Assembly (NCBI GenBank): GCA_002395525.1
Contig: DGXE01000075.1
Coordinates: 1-43,128, forward strand
DNA: 43,128 bases
Direction: 5' to 3'
Source of the DNA: Ruminococcus sp. UBA4240
GTDB lineage: Bacteria > Bacillota > Clostridia > Oscillospirales > Ruminococcaceae
The number at the start of each line of letters is the position of its first letter. Positions within the stretch are counted from its first letter, which is position 1. Below are positions 8,248 through 15,014 of this stretch, one piece after another. The notes beneath the pieces are model-generated. The model made no database searches, was not told the origin of the DNA, and saw only the letters and a program-made list of their open reading frames with translations. Position numbers and translations under genes: made by a program.

Positions 8248-8434
8248 GGGTACTGTCCTCTCGTATCACACTTTTGATATTCTTTTCTATCTTGCTGCGG
8301 GCAACAAAGAAATCATGACCGCAGCCCGTGCATCTCAGCCTGAAATCCACTCCCGCCCGGAGCACATCCATAGTGTCCGCTCCGCAGGGGTGCTTCTTTT
8401 TCATTTTCAGTTTATCTCCGACTTTAATATCCAT
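8240..8434 (-). CDS. DUF951 family small zinc-ribbon-like protein
   Basis: A 64-residue protein with the family signature: VGDKLKMKKKHPCG at the start, then DVLRAGVDFRLRCTGCGHDFFVARSKIEKNIK. Three Cys residues (HPCG and CTGC) could hold a metal. It is a small basic beta-barrel of unknown function common in Firmicutes, often next to translation or DNA-replication genes. CGGAG lies 6 bases before the ATG. It sits 13 bases after the glycosylase gene and overlaps prfA by 8 bases, so it is firmly within this operon. Confidence 0.9.
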   Translation of the reverse strand: MDIKVGDKLKMKKKHPCGADTMDVLRAGVDFRLRCTGCGHDFFVARSKIEKNIKSVIREDSTHV

Positions 8435-8447
8435 ATGTACTCCGTGG

Positions 8448-9257
8448 TCATGGTGTCAGTTCCTCATCCCTGCCCCTGAAATAGTAGAACAGATACTGCT
8501 GGGCTATTCCCTCAAAGTCCTTGGTGCAGGGTGGGAGACCGTTGGGATAGCATTTTTCCAGCACACGCCTTATCCACACATCCACAGGGCATACCTCAAG
8601 GCGTTGAAAACCGAACAGAAGCGTGCAGGCGGCGACCTTTGCCCCTACACCCTTAATTTTCATAAGCTCTTTTGCGGCACTTTCGCTGTCCATTAGGGAA
8701 ATGGCATCAAGCTCCGTTTCTCCGGAGTTAATCCGCCTTATGCAGTCAAGCAGATACCTTGTGCGGAAACCCGCCTTTAATGGGGCAAGGGTATCCTCAT
8801 CCGCATCACGCATCTCACAGGCTGTGGGAAATCCGCCGTACAGAGCGCACAGCCGAGATATGATGAGCTTTATCCGGGGGATATTGTTGTTCTGGGATAT
8901 GATAAATGAGAGAAGTGTTTCCTCTCTGTCCTGCTTCAGTATGCGTATGCCGTGACCGTATTTACAGGCACGGGACAGCACCTCATCCTCCGAAAAGCGC
9001 TCCTTTATACTGCCGTAGTCCCTTTCAAGGTCGAAGTAATCCGCCCAGAAGGCCATATCATCCATAGAGGTGTCCTTAAAGACAAAGGTGCTGTCATCCC
9101 TTTGCTCTATGGTAAGGGGTCTTTTGCCCGCAAAGCCTGTGTATACCACCGGGGACAGCCTCTCCCAGCGGAATGCCTGTCCGCAGTCAAGGGTCATGTC
9201 AAGGTCAAAGTCAGGCTGATGAAGTATGATGTCCTTTCCGTTTGCTATAATATCCAT
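8448..9257 (-). CDS. ogg: 8-oxoguanine DNA glycosylase/AP lyase, OGG1 family
   Basis: A 269-residue HhH-GPD base-excision-repair enzyme that removes 8-oxoG and nicks the abasic strand. N-terminal OGG_N-like domain (1-115) has LDCGQAFRW; the helical domain has SFIISQNNNIPRIKLII, characteristic of OGG1. The hairpin is MKIKGVGAKVAACTLLFG with catalytic Lys207, followed by EVCPVDVWIRRVL with Asp226. The C-terminal QQYLFYYFRG fits the family. The ATG at 9257 is chosen because the family begins here; upstream codons open only through a TTG and look unrelated. The nearest purine-rich site (AGGAAAG) is rather far upstream. It is first in the leftward ogg-DUF951-prfA-tsaC-coaE-slt operon; I find no clear promoter before it. 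Confidence 0.93.
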   Translation of the reverse strand: MDIIANGKDIILHQPDFDLDMTLDCGQAFRWERLSPVVYTGFAGKRPLTIEQRDDSTFVFKDTSMDDMAFWADYFDLERDYGSIKERFSEDEVLSRACKYGHGIRILKQDREETLLSFIISQNNNIPRIKLIISRLCALYGGFPTACEMRDADEDTLAPLKAGFRTRYLLDCIRRINSGETELDAISLMDSESAAKELMKIKGVGAKVAACTLLFGFQRLEVCPVDVWIRRVLEKCYPNGLPPCTKDFEGIAQQYLFYYFRGRDEELTP

Positions 9258-9315
9258 GTGATGCCCTGTGCTTTCCTGCCCGCCATACGGCGCAGCAGAT
9301 CTCAATATTTAAGTA

Positions 9316-9352
9316 CCCCGCCCCCATGCCGTGATCAGCACGGGAGCGGGGC
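9316..9352 (-). terminator. GC-rich hairpin between the FecR-like gene and ogg
   Basis: An imperfect GC-rich stem (9316-9333 with 9339-9352; inner CCGTG/CACGG, outer CCCCGC/GCGGGG) lies just after the stop of the upstream minus-strand gene. No T-run follows on the minus strand, so it may only attenuate and allow readthrough into ogg. Confidence 0.5.
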
Positions 9353-9362
9353 TCTTGCCGTG

Positions 9363-10862
9363 TCATGCGTAGATAGCGTATACCGTGGTATTTGTGTTTA
9401 CGTTGGTGTATTCGCTGCTCCAGCCGATGAAGGTCTGTCCCATCACATTAGTGGGGGGAGGAGATACAGGGGGAACAGCGGTGCCGCCGCTCTCTACCTG
9501 TACGCTGTAGCTTTCTCCCTCTACAATGAATGTGACCGTGTAGTATACAGGCTCATTGGCAACAGGGTCCGGAGCTGCATAGCCGGTATCGGAGGAGGTG
9601 TTGTCGTCCTCATCTACGTTCTTGTAGGAGCTGTCGTACTCAAACTGGGCTGTGATGGTTCTTTCGGAGGTAATATTGTCAAAGCTCTCGTCCCAGCCAA
9701 TAAACTTGCGCCCTTCCACCTCGGGAACGGAGGGGATAGTTGCACTGCCGCCGTAGGGCACCTCCTGAACGCTTACCTCCTCATCAATGATGATGTAAAC
9801 ATCAATGGTGCTGTCCTCACTGGGTACGTCATAGGGCTCATCAGTGGTGGCTGCCGTGGTAGTGGTGGTAACAGCTGCGGTGGTAGTCCTTGCAGTAGTA
9901 GCAGCCGTGGTGTATACAGTAGTCTGGGCAGTTGTGCGGGGAGCAGTGGTGGTAGTCACAGGAGCGGTGGTGATCACAGGTGTGGTGGTGGTTTCGCTCT
10001 CTGTGGGTGCTGATGTGGTGGTGACAGTAGTCTCTGCGAGAGCGGTGGTGGTCTGTGTTTCAGTCTCGGCAGGCTCTGCGGAGGGCTCGTTCTCCTTTAC
10101 CTCGTCATAGGCGGCTTTGAGATCCGCTGCGGGGAGGTTCAGCTCATGGAAGGCGGATATGGTGATAAGCTCCTTCAGAGTGCGTGCATCCTGTGCCTTG
10201 GCATCCACGGGAATGTTGAGATAGTCAAACTTCGGGGGATCGCTGTTCACGATGCAGGCACACAGCCCGTCCCCAAGGACCTCCGGGGAATCTCCTACAT
10301 TGCCGTCAAGATCGACCTTCGCCCCAAGGCTGTTGTAGAGCTGTATCTGTGAGGAGCCCAGGAAGGATGCGGTATCTATCCTGTCAGGCTCCTCTCCCTC
10401 GGAGCCTGTGCAGCTTATTTTCAGCACTGCGCCCTTTGTGGTGTAGGAGGAGGAGACTGTCCTCATATTCACGTTGTATTTGGCGGTATTTGACATATTC
10501 ACAAGGACTGTGCCCCTGTTGAGGTATAACTCACCGTCAGCCTTGCCCTTGAAATCATCGGACAGGAACACCTGAGAGCCCGGATACAAAAGCACATAGT
10601 TCTCGTCAGTGTTGTCTGCGGTGCGGTAGATAAGAGTGCAGGAGCTGTCCTCCGGTACGGTTATCACATCCCCCTTGACAAGCTTTGTTTCAGGGACGGC
10701 ATCAGCCGTAGCGCCGTCCTGGGATGATATGGTGACCTTGCCCGAGGCGGCGGTGATATACATACCATGGGAGGCGTTGCCCCTTGTTACCACGAGCACT
10801 GTGACTATGACAACAACAACTGCAACTATGCCCATTATTATAGCGGGTCTGAAGTTTTTCAT
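9363..10862 (-). CDS. membrane-anchored FecR-like protein with Thr-rich stalk and two InlB-type repeats
   Basis: A 499-residue surface protein of unknown function. Residues 8-27 are one membrane anchor (IIMGIVAVVVVIVTVLVV), no lipobox or sortase motif. Residues about 36-150 resemble a FecR domain: GKVTISSQDG, a threshold-like LVKGDVITVPEDSSCTLIYR and LYLNRGTVLVNM. Residues 268-340 are a low-complexity Thr/Ala stalk, probably extended across the wall. Two InlB B-repeat/Listeria-Bacteroides modules follow (about 353-408 and 440-499), each with Tyr/Gly-rich start, a F-I-G-W core (KFIGWDE, TFIGWSS) and a final Phe/Tyr-Ala strand. ATG 10862 has GGAAAGGA at 7-base spacing; a TTG two codons earlier is less likely. 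It is transcribed alone from a strong promoter. It may sense or bind surface polymers; that is inference. Confidence 0.82.
   Translation of the reverse strand: MKNFRPAIIMGIVAVVVVIVTVLVVTRGNASHGMYITAASGKVTISSQDGATADAVPETKLVKGDVITVPEDSSCTLIYRTADNTDENYVLLYPGSQVFLSDDFKGKADGELYLNRGTVLVNMSNTAKYNVNMRTVSSSYTTKGAVLKISCTGSEGEEPDRIDTASFLGSSQIQLYNSLGAKVDLDGNVGDSPEVLGDGLCACIVNSDPPKFDYLNIPVDAKAQDARTLKELITISAFHELNLPAADLKAAYDEVKENEPSAEPAETETQTTTALAETTVTTTSAPTESETTTTPVITTAPVTTTTAPRTTAQTTVYTTAATTARTTTAAVTTTTTAATTDEPYDVPSEDSTIDVYIIIDEEVSVQEVPYGGSATIPSVPEVEGRKFIGWDESFDNITSERTITAQFEYDSSYKNVDEDDNTSSDTGYAAPDPVANEPVYYTVTFIVEGESYSVQVESGGTAVPPVSPPPTNVMGQTFIGWSSEYTNVNTNTTVYAIYA
9843..10061 (-). repeat. low-complexity Thr/Ala codon repeat inside the FecR-like gene
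   Basis: This stretch encodes residues 268-340, dominated by Thr with Ala, Val, Pro and Ser. On the plus strand it reads as GTGGTGGT-like runs. It is a candidate for length change by slippage or recombination. Confidence 0.75.
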
Positions 10863-10919
10863 ACACAAATCCTTTCCGGGCGGCGATGATGCAAAAGCCC
10901 GAAATCAAAATCAAAGTCA

Positions 10920-10948
10920 ATTATACCACAGCACGGCTGAAAAATCAA
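10920..10948 (-). promoter_or_regulatory. sigma-A promoter of the FecR-like gene
   Basis: On the minus strand: TTGATT (10943-10948), 17-base spacer, TATAAT (10920-10925) with an extended TGG just before it. About 57 bases separate the -10 box from the start codon. It is divergent from the galT promoter. Confidence 0.82.
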
Positions 10949-11046
10949 GAAATTAAGAAAAATATAGGTAAAATAGCAAAACCACACTTTGAAAATCCCT
11001 GATATACAATGCAGAATGTACAATGCTGATAATTCTATACTTTTCC

Positions 11047-11075
11047 TTGACATCAGGGGAGATATTTGTTAAAAT
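11047..11075 (+). promoter_or_regulatory. sigma-A promoter of galT
   Basis: Perfect TTGACA (11047-11052), 17-base spacer and TAAAAT (11070-11075). The leader to the ATG at 11113 is about 30 bases, and I see no operator-like palindrome in it. Confidence 0.85.
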
Positions 11076-11112
11076 GGATAGAGAGAGAAAACCCACAGAA
11101 AGGGGCATTCAC

Positions 11113-12603
11113 ATGAACATAAATGCATATATAAAGGCGCTTGTGAACTACGGCTGTGAAAAGCAGCTCATAGGCGCAGATGACAGGATATATGCCACAA
11201 ACAGGATACTGAACGTATTAAAGCTTGACAGCTTCGAGGACTGCGAAGCCATCTCTGATGTGTCTCTCGAAGAGATACTGAAGGCACTTCTGGATGATGC
11301 TGTCAGCAGAGGGGTCTGCGAGGACAGCGTGGTATACAGGGATCTTCTTGACACTGAGATCATGAACTGTATCGTTCCCAGACCCTCAGAGGTCATAAGA
11401 AAATTCCGTGAGGACTATGCCATGTACGGACCCAGGGCAGCCTCCGACAACTTCTACGCCTTCTCCTGCGATACGGACTATATCAGGCGCTACCGCATAG
11501 CAAAGGATATGCGCTGGAAAACTCACACGGAATACGGGGACATGGATATAACCATCAACCTTTCCAAGCCCGAAAAGGATCCCAAGGCCATTGCCGCCGC
11601 AAGGAACGCCTCATCCGGGTACCCCAAGTGCCAGCTCTGCATTGAGAACGTAGGCTACGCAGGGCGTGTAAATCATCCTGCCAGAGCCACTCACAGGGTC
11701 ATCCCCATGGAGATATGCGGCGGGGAATGGGCGTTCCAGTATTCACCCTATGTGTACTACAATGAACACTGCATAGTTTTCAATCAGCAGCACACCCCCA
11801 TGGTCATAGACAAGTCCGCCTTTGAAAAGCTCTTTTCCTTTATTGGCATACTGCCCCATTATTTTGTGGGTTCCAATGCGGATCTCCCCATAGTTGGGGG
11901 CTCCATCCTTGCCCATGAGCATTTTCAGGGCGGCAATTACGAGTTTGCCATGGCAAAGGCTCCTGTGGAAAAGGAGTATGTCATCAAGGGCTTTGAAGAT
12001 GTAAAGGTCGGCCGTGTCAAGTGGCCCATGTCCGTTATCCGCATATCATGCGCAGATCCTGCCCGCCTTTGCGAGTTAGGGGACATCATCCTGAGAAAAT
12101 GGCGGGGCTACACCGACGAAAGTGCCTTTATATACGCATTCACAGACGATACCCCCCACAACACCATCACCCCCATTGCCCGCAAGAGAGGGGAAATGTA
12201 TGAGCTGGATCTGGTGCTGAGGAACAATATCACAACTGAGGAGCATCCTCTGGGTGTATATCATCCCCATGCAGAGCTTCACCACATAAAGAAGGAGAAC
12301 ATAGGTCTTATCGAGGTAATGGGGCTTGCAGTGCTGCCCTCCCGCCTGAAGGGGGAGCTGGAGCAGCTTGCTGAATTTATCTGTGAAGGACGTGACTACC
12401 GCTCCGATGAGGTGCTTGCAAAGCACGCAGCATGGGCAGATACCTTTGCACCCGACCTTTCCGGGGCTTCTTTTGATGAGGTGCTTGAAAGGATAAAGGA
12501 GGAGACAGGAAAGGTCTTTGCCAAAGTCCTTGAGCACGCAGGGGTATACAAGAGAAACGAAGAGGGATATGCCGCTTTTGACAGATTCATTGAGTCGCTG
12601 TAA
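11113..12603 (+). CDS. galT: UTP/UDP-glucose--hexose-1-phosphate uridylyltransferase, type 2 (GalT)
   Basis: A 496-residue Leloir enzyme exchanging UDP between UDP-glucose and galactose-1-phosphate. It belongs to the long Firmicutes type, not the E. coli type: ECxICxxC-like zinc motif is absent, while CQLCIENVGYAGRVNHPAR, ILAHEHFQGGNYEFAM (His268-x-His270 with Gln272, the nucleotidylated-His region) and LRNNITTEEHPLGVYHPHAE are present. The ATG at 11113 has AAAGGGG at 7-base spacing; the longer open frame upstream covers the promoter and is discarded. It is cotranscribed with the GGDEF gene 33 bases downstream. The matching galactokinase is 12.6 kb away at 25224, so the Leloir genes are scattered. 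Confidence 0.95.
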   Translation: MNINAYIKALVNYGCEKQLIGADDRIYATNRILNVLKLDSFEDCEAISDVSLEEILKALLDDAVSRGVCEDSVVYRDLLDTEIMNCIVPRPSEVIRKFREDYAMYGPRAASDNFYAFSCDTDYIRRYRIAKDMRWKTHTEYGDMDITINLSKPEKDPKAIAAARNASSGYPKCQLCIENVGYAGRVNHPARATHRVIPMEICGGEWAFQYSPYVYYNEHCIVFNQQHTPMVIDKSAFEKLFSFIGILPHYFVGSNADLPIVGGSILAHEHFQGGNYEFAMAKAPVEKEYVIKGFEDVKVGRVKWPMSVIRISCADPARLCELGDIILRKWRGYTDESAFIYAFTDDTPHNTITPIARKRGEMYELDLVLRNNITTEEHPLGVYHPHAELHHIKKENIGLIEVMGLAVLPSRLKGELEQLAEFICEGRDYRSDEVLAKHAAWADTFAPDLSGASFDEVLERIKEETGKVFAKVLEHAGVYKRNEEGYAAFDRFIESL

Positions 12604-12636
12604 GGCTGTGAGCTGTCGGCACAGATAGGATCGTGG

Positions 12637-13686
12637 ATGAAGGCTATGGAAATGATAAATAACATTCTCCGTGTCCTTAGCGTGAAGATAAGGGAGGACA
12701 CGAGGATACAGTGCGGCAAAATCGTTGCCATGTCTGTCGTTGTGTGTGTTGCGGCGGGCATTATGCTCATCATGAATATCATCAGACATTCGGATATGAT
12801 GGCCGTGACCTCCGTTATTCTTATGGGCGGCTTTACCGCAACAGGGATAATAGCAGGGGTGTTCCGCAATGCCAGGGTATCCTCGATGCTGATGGCGGTG
12901 ATACTCACCGGGGTATTCACCGTGTTCCCCATATCAGGTGGCAATGAGGGCTTTGCGGTGCTGTGGCTGCTGCTGGTGCCGCTGTTCAGCATAAGCTTTT
13001 TCGGGATAGAGATAGGCATAGGCATGAACATATATTTTACCGTGCTGATACTCGCCCTGTTCTGTACTCCCCTCAACCGCTACATACAAGGGCTGTATAC
13101 TGACAATTTCCTCCACCGCTTCCCGGTGCTGTTCATTGTGGATTCAGTCCTTGCCCAGTTTGTGTCCCTGACTTCCGAATACTATTACAAGACAACACGT
13201 ATGCAGGCGTACACCGATGACATGACAGGGGCATACAACAGAAAATACTTCATGGAGCTGCTGAATGACAAGGATACTCCCGGTGAGGATCTGTGCATAT
13301 CCGTCATAGATGTGAACGGTCTGAAGGAGACCAACGATGACCAGGGCCATGCAGCGGGGGATGAGCTTATCTGCACCGTGCCGATGCTGGTGAAAAAGGC
13401 ATTCGGTGAGGATGTGGTAATAGCAAGGATGGGCGGAGATGAATTCGCTCTGCTTACCCATTCCACCCGTGAAGATACAGAAGACCGCCTTGCAAGGATG
13501 AAGGAATATGCTGACGGACATAAGGGCGAGATGATAAACAGCGTGTCCCTTTCAGTAGGCACCGCATACGCCGCAGACAACGGGGGTGCTCACCCGGAGG
13601 AGCTGTACCGCACAGCTGACAAGCTGATGTATCAGGACAAGGCAGCATACTACCGTGCCCATGACAGAAGGAGAAAGCAGCAGTGA
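12637..13686 (+). CDS. membrane diguanylate cyclase (GGDEF)
   Basis: A 349-residue protein with about six membrane helices in the first 190 residues (for example 28-47, 56-74, 80-98, 105-150, 160-180) and a GGDEF domain at about 195-340. This domain makes cyclic di-GMP from two GTP. Active-site landmarks are DDMTGAYNRKYF, DVNGLKETNDDQGHAAGDEL and an intact Gly266-Gly-Asp-Glu-Phe270 in IARMGGDEFALL; SVSLSVGTAY follows. The inhibitory RxxD site normally 5 residues before GGDEF is not there (the positions read GEDVV), so product inhibition may be lost. AGGA at 12627-12630 precedes the ATG. The N-terminal sensor is not a family I recognise. It follows galT in one transcript and ends at a strong terminator. 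Confidence 0.9.
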   Translation: MKAMEMINNILRVLSVKIREDTRIQCGKIVAMSVVVCVAAGIMLIMNIIRHSDMMAVTSVILMGGFTATGIIAGVFRNARVSSMLMAVILTGVFTVFPISGGNEGFAVLWLLLVPLFSISFFGIEIGIGMNIYFTVLILALFCTPLNRYIQGLYTDNFLHRFPVLFIVDSVLAQFVSLTSEYYYKTTRMQAYTDDMTGAYNRKYFMELLNDKDTPGEDLCISVIDVNGLKETNDDQGHAAGDELICTVPMLVKKAFGEDVVIARMGGDEFALLTHSTREDTEDRLARMKEYADGHKGEMINSVSLSVGTAYAADNGGAHPEELYRTADKLMYQDKAAYYRAHDRRRKQQ

Positions 13687-13724
13687 CGGCTCACATGAGT
13701 ATTCACTGCGCCTTTAATAGGAGC

Positions 13725-13757
13725 AAAAAAACCGCAGACCTCTGCGGTTTTTTTGTT
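13725..13757 (+). terminator. bidirectional intrinsic terminator after the GGDEF gene
   Basis: A7-CCGCAGA pairs with TCTGCGG-T7 (13725-13738 with 13741-13754) with a tiny loop, followed by more T residues. It closes the galT transcript and could also stop minus-strand transcription. Confidence 0.9.
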
Positions 13758-13799
13758 TTTCACATCCCTGTATCTATGTCCCCCGGAGTGTTTTTGTAC

Positions 13800-13828
13800 T
13801 TGACGGCAGGGGCATATTGGAGTATAAT
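13800..13828 (+). promoter_or_regulatory. sigma-A promoter of the sbcDC operon
   Basis: TTGACG (13800-13805), 17-base spacer, perfect TATAAT (13823-13828). Start would fall near 13835; the leader is about 43 bases. Confidence 0.87.
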
Positions 13829-13877
13829 TAAGAGGATGCAGCTTGTTTCGCTGCTGCGACAGACAGGAGACATAAAC

Positions 13878-15014
13878 ATGAAGATAATGCATATTTCAGA
13901 TCTGCATCTGGGGAAGAAGCTGAATGAATTCTCCCTTATTGAAGACCAGAGGTATATTCTTGACCGTATCCTTGACATTGCGGATGAGGAAGACCCCTAT
14001 GCCGTAATTATCGCAGGGGATGTATATGACAAGGCTGTCCCTCCCGCAGAGGCAGTCACCCTTTTTGACAATTTTCTTGTGGAGCTTACCCGCAGGGAGA
14101 AGTGTGTGTTCATAATAAGCGGCAATCACGACAGTGCAGAGAGGATAGCATTCGGCGGCAGGCTGATGGACAGGGCGGGAGTGTATGTTTCCCGTGTGTT
14201 TGACGGGGACATAAGCCCCGTAAGGCTTTCCGACGAGTACGGTGACGTGTGCTTCTGGCTTTTGCCCTTTATAAGGCCTGTCAATGTGAAGATATGCCCG
14301 GAATACAAGGATGAACAGATACAGTCCTATGAGGATGCGGTAAAAGCCGTCATCTCCCATATGGGTATAGACACTGCCGAAAGGAATGTACTGGTAGCCC
14401 ATCAGTTTGTCACAGGAGCCCAGCGCTCGGATTCCGAGAGCTTCAATGTAGGGGGGCTTGATAATGTGGGTGCGGATGTCTTCAAAGCCTTTGACTACAC
14501 CGCCCTTGGCCACATACACAAGCCCCAGGATGTGGGCACATATGTAAGGTACTGCGGCACCCCCCTTAAGTATTCCCTGTCCGAGGCGGGGCAGGAAAAA
14601 TCCGTCACTGTGGTGGAGCTGCATGAAAAGGGCAGTGTGGATGTGAAGACTGTGCCCCTTGTGCCCCTGCATGACTTGAGAGAGCTGAAGGGCACCTATG
14701 AGGAGCTTATGACACGGGACAACTATGCAGGCACAGCCGTTGACGATTACATCTATGTCACCCTTACGGATGATACTGATGTGCCCAATGTCATAAACAA
14801 GCTGAGGTCAGTCTACAGGAATGTCATGGATGTGAGATATGACAACTCACGCACAAGGGCAGGCCAAGGCAGTATCCCTGCAAGGAGCAGGGAACACAGG
14901 ACACCTGTGGAGATCTTCGGGGAGCTGTTTGAGAAGATGAACGGGAAGAAAATGACCCCAGAGCAGGAAAAGATCGCCCAAGACATCTTTGAAGAGATAG
15001 GGGGAGACATATGA
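13878..15014 (+). CDS. sbcD: DNA double-strand-break repair exonuclease subunit SbcD (Mre11-like)
   Basis: A 378-residue Mn-dependent nuclease subunit. The calcineurin-like phosphoesterase motifs appear in order: MHISDLHLGK (Asp8, His10), IIAGDVYDKAVPP, IISGNHDSAER, NVLVAHQF and DYTALGHIHKPQ. The C-terminal part (about 270-378) is the SbcC-binding region. AGGAGA lies 7 bases before ATG 13878; the open frame upstream runs through the terminator and promoter and is not coding. SbcCD opens hairpins and removes protein-blocked DNA ends. Its stop overlaps the sbcC start (ATGA, 15011-15014). Confidence 0.96.
   Translation: MKIMHISDLHLGKKLNEFSLIEDQRYILDRILDIADEEDPYAVIIAGDVYDKAVPPAEAVTLFDNFLVELTRREKCVFIISGNHDSAERIAFGGRLMDRAGVYVSRVFDGDISPVRLSDEYGDVCFWLLPFIRPVNVKICPEYKDEQIQSYEDAVKAVISHMGIDTAERNVLVAHQFVTGAQRSDSESFNVGGLDNVGADVFKAFDYTALGHIHKPQDVGTYVRYCGTPLKYSLSEAGQEKSVTVVELHEKGSVDVKTVPLVPLHDLRELKGTYEELMTRDNYAGTAVDDYIYVTLTDDTDVPNVINKLRSVYRNVMDVRYDNSRTRAGQGSIPARSREHRTPVEIFGELFEKMNGKKMTPEQEKIAQDIFEEIGGDI

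Noticed and set aside
9844..10110. Plus-strand open frame rich in Val/Ala opposite the FecR-like gene
   Set aside because: It is the mirror of the Thr codon repeat and has no ribosome site or family similarity.
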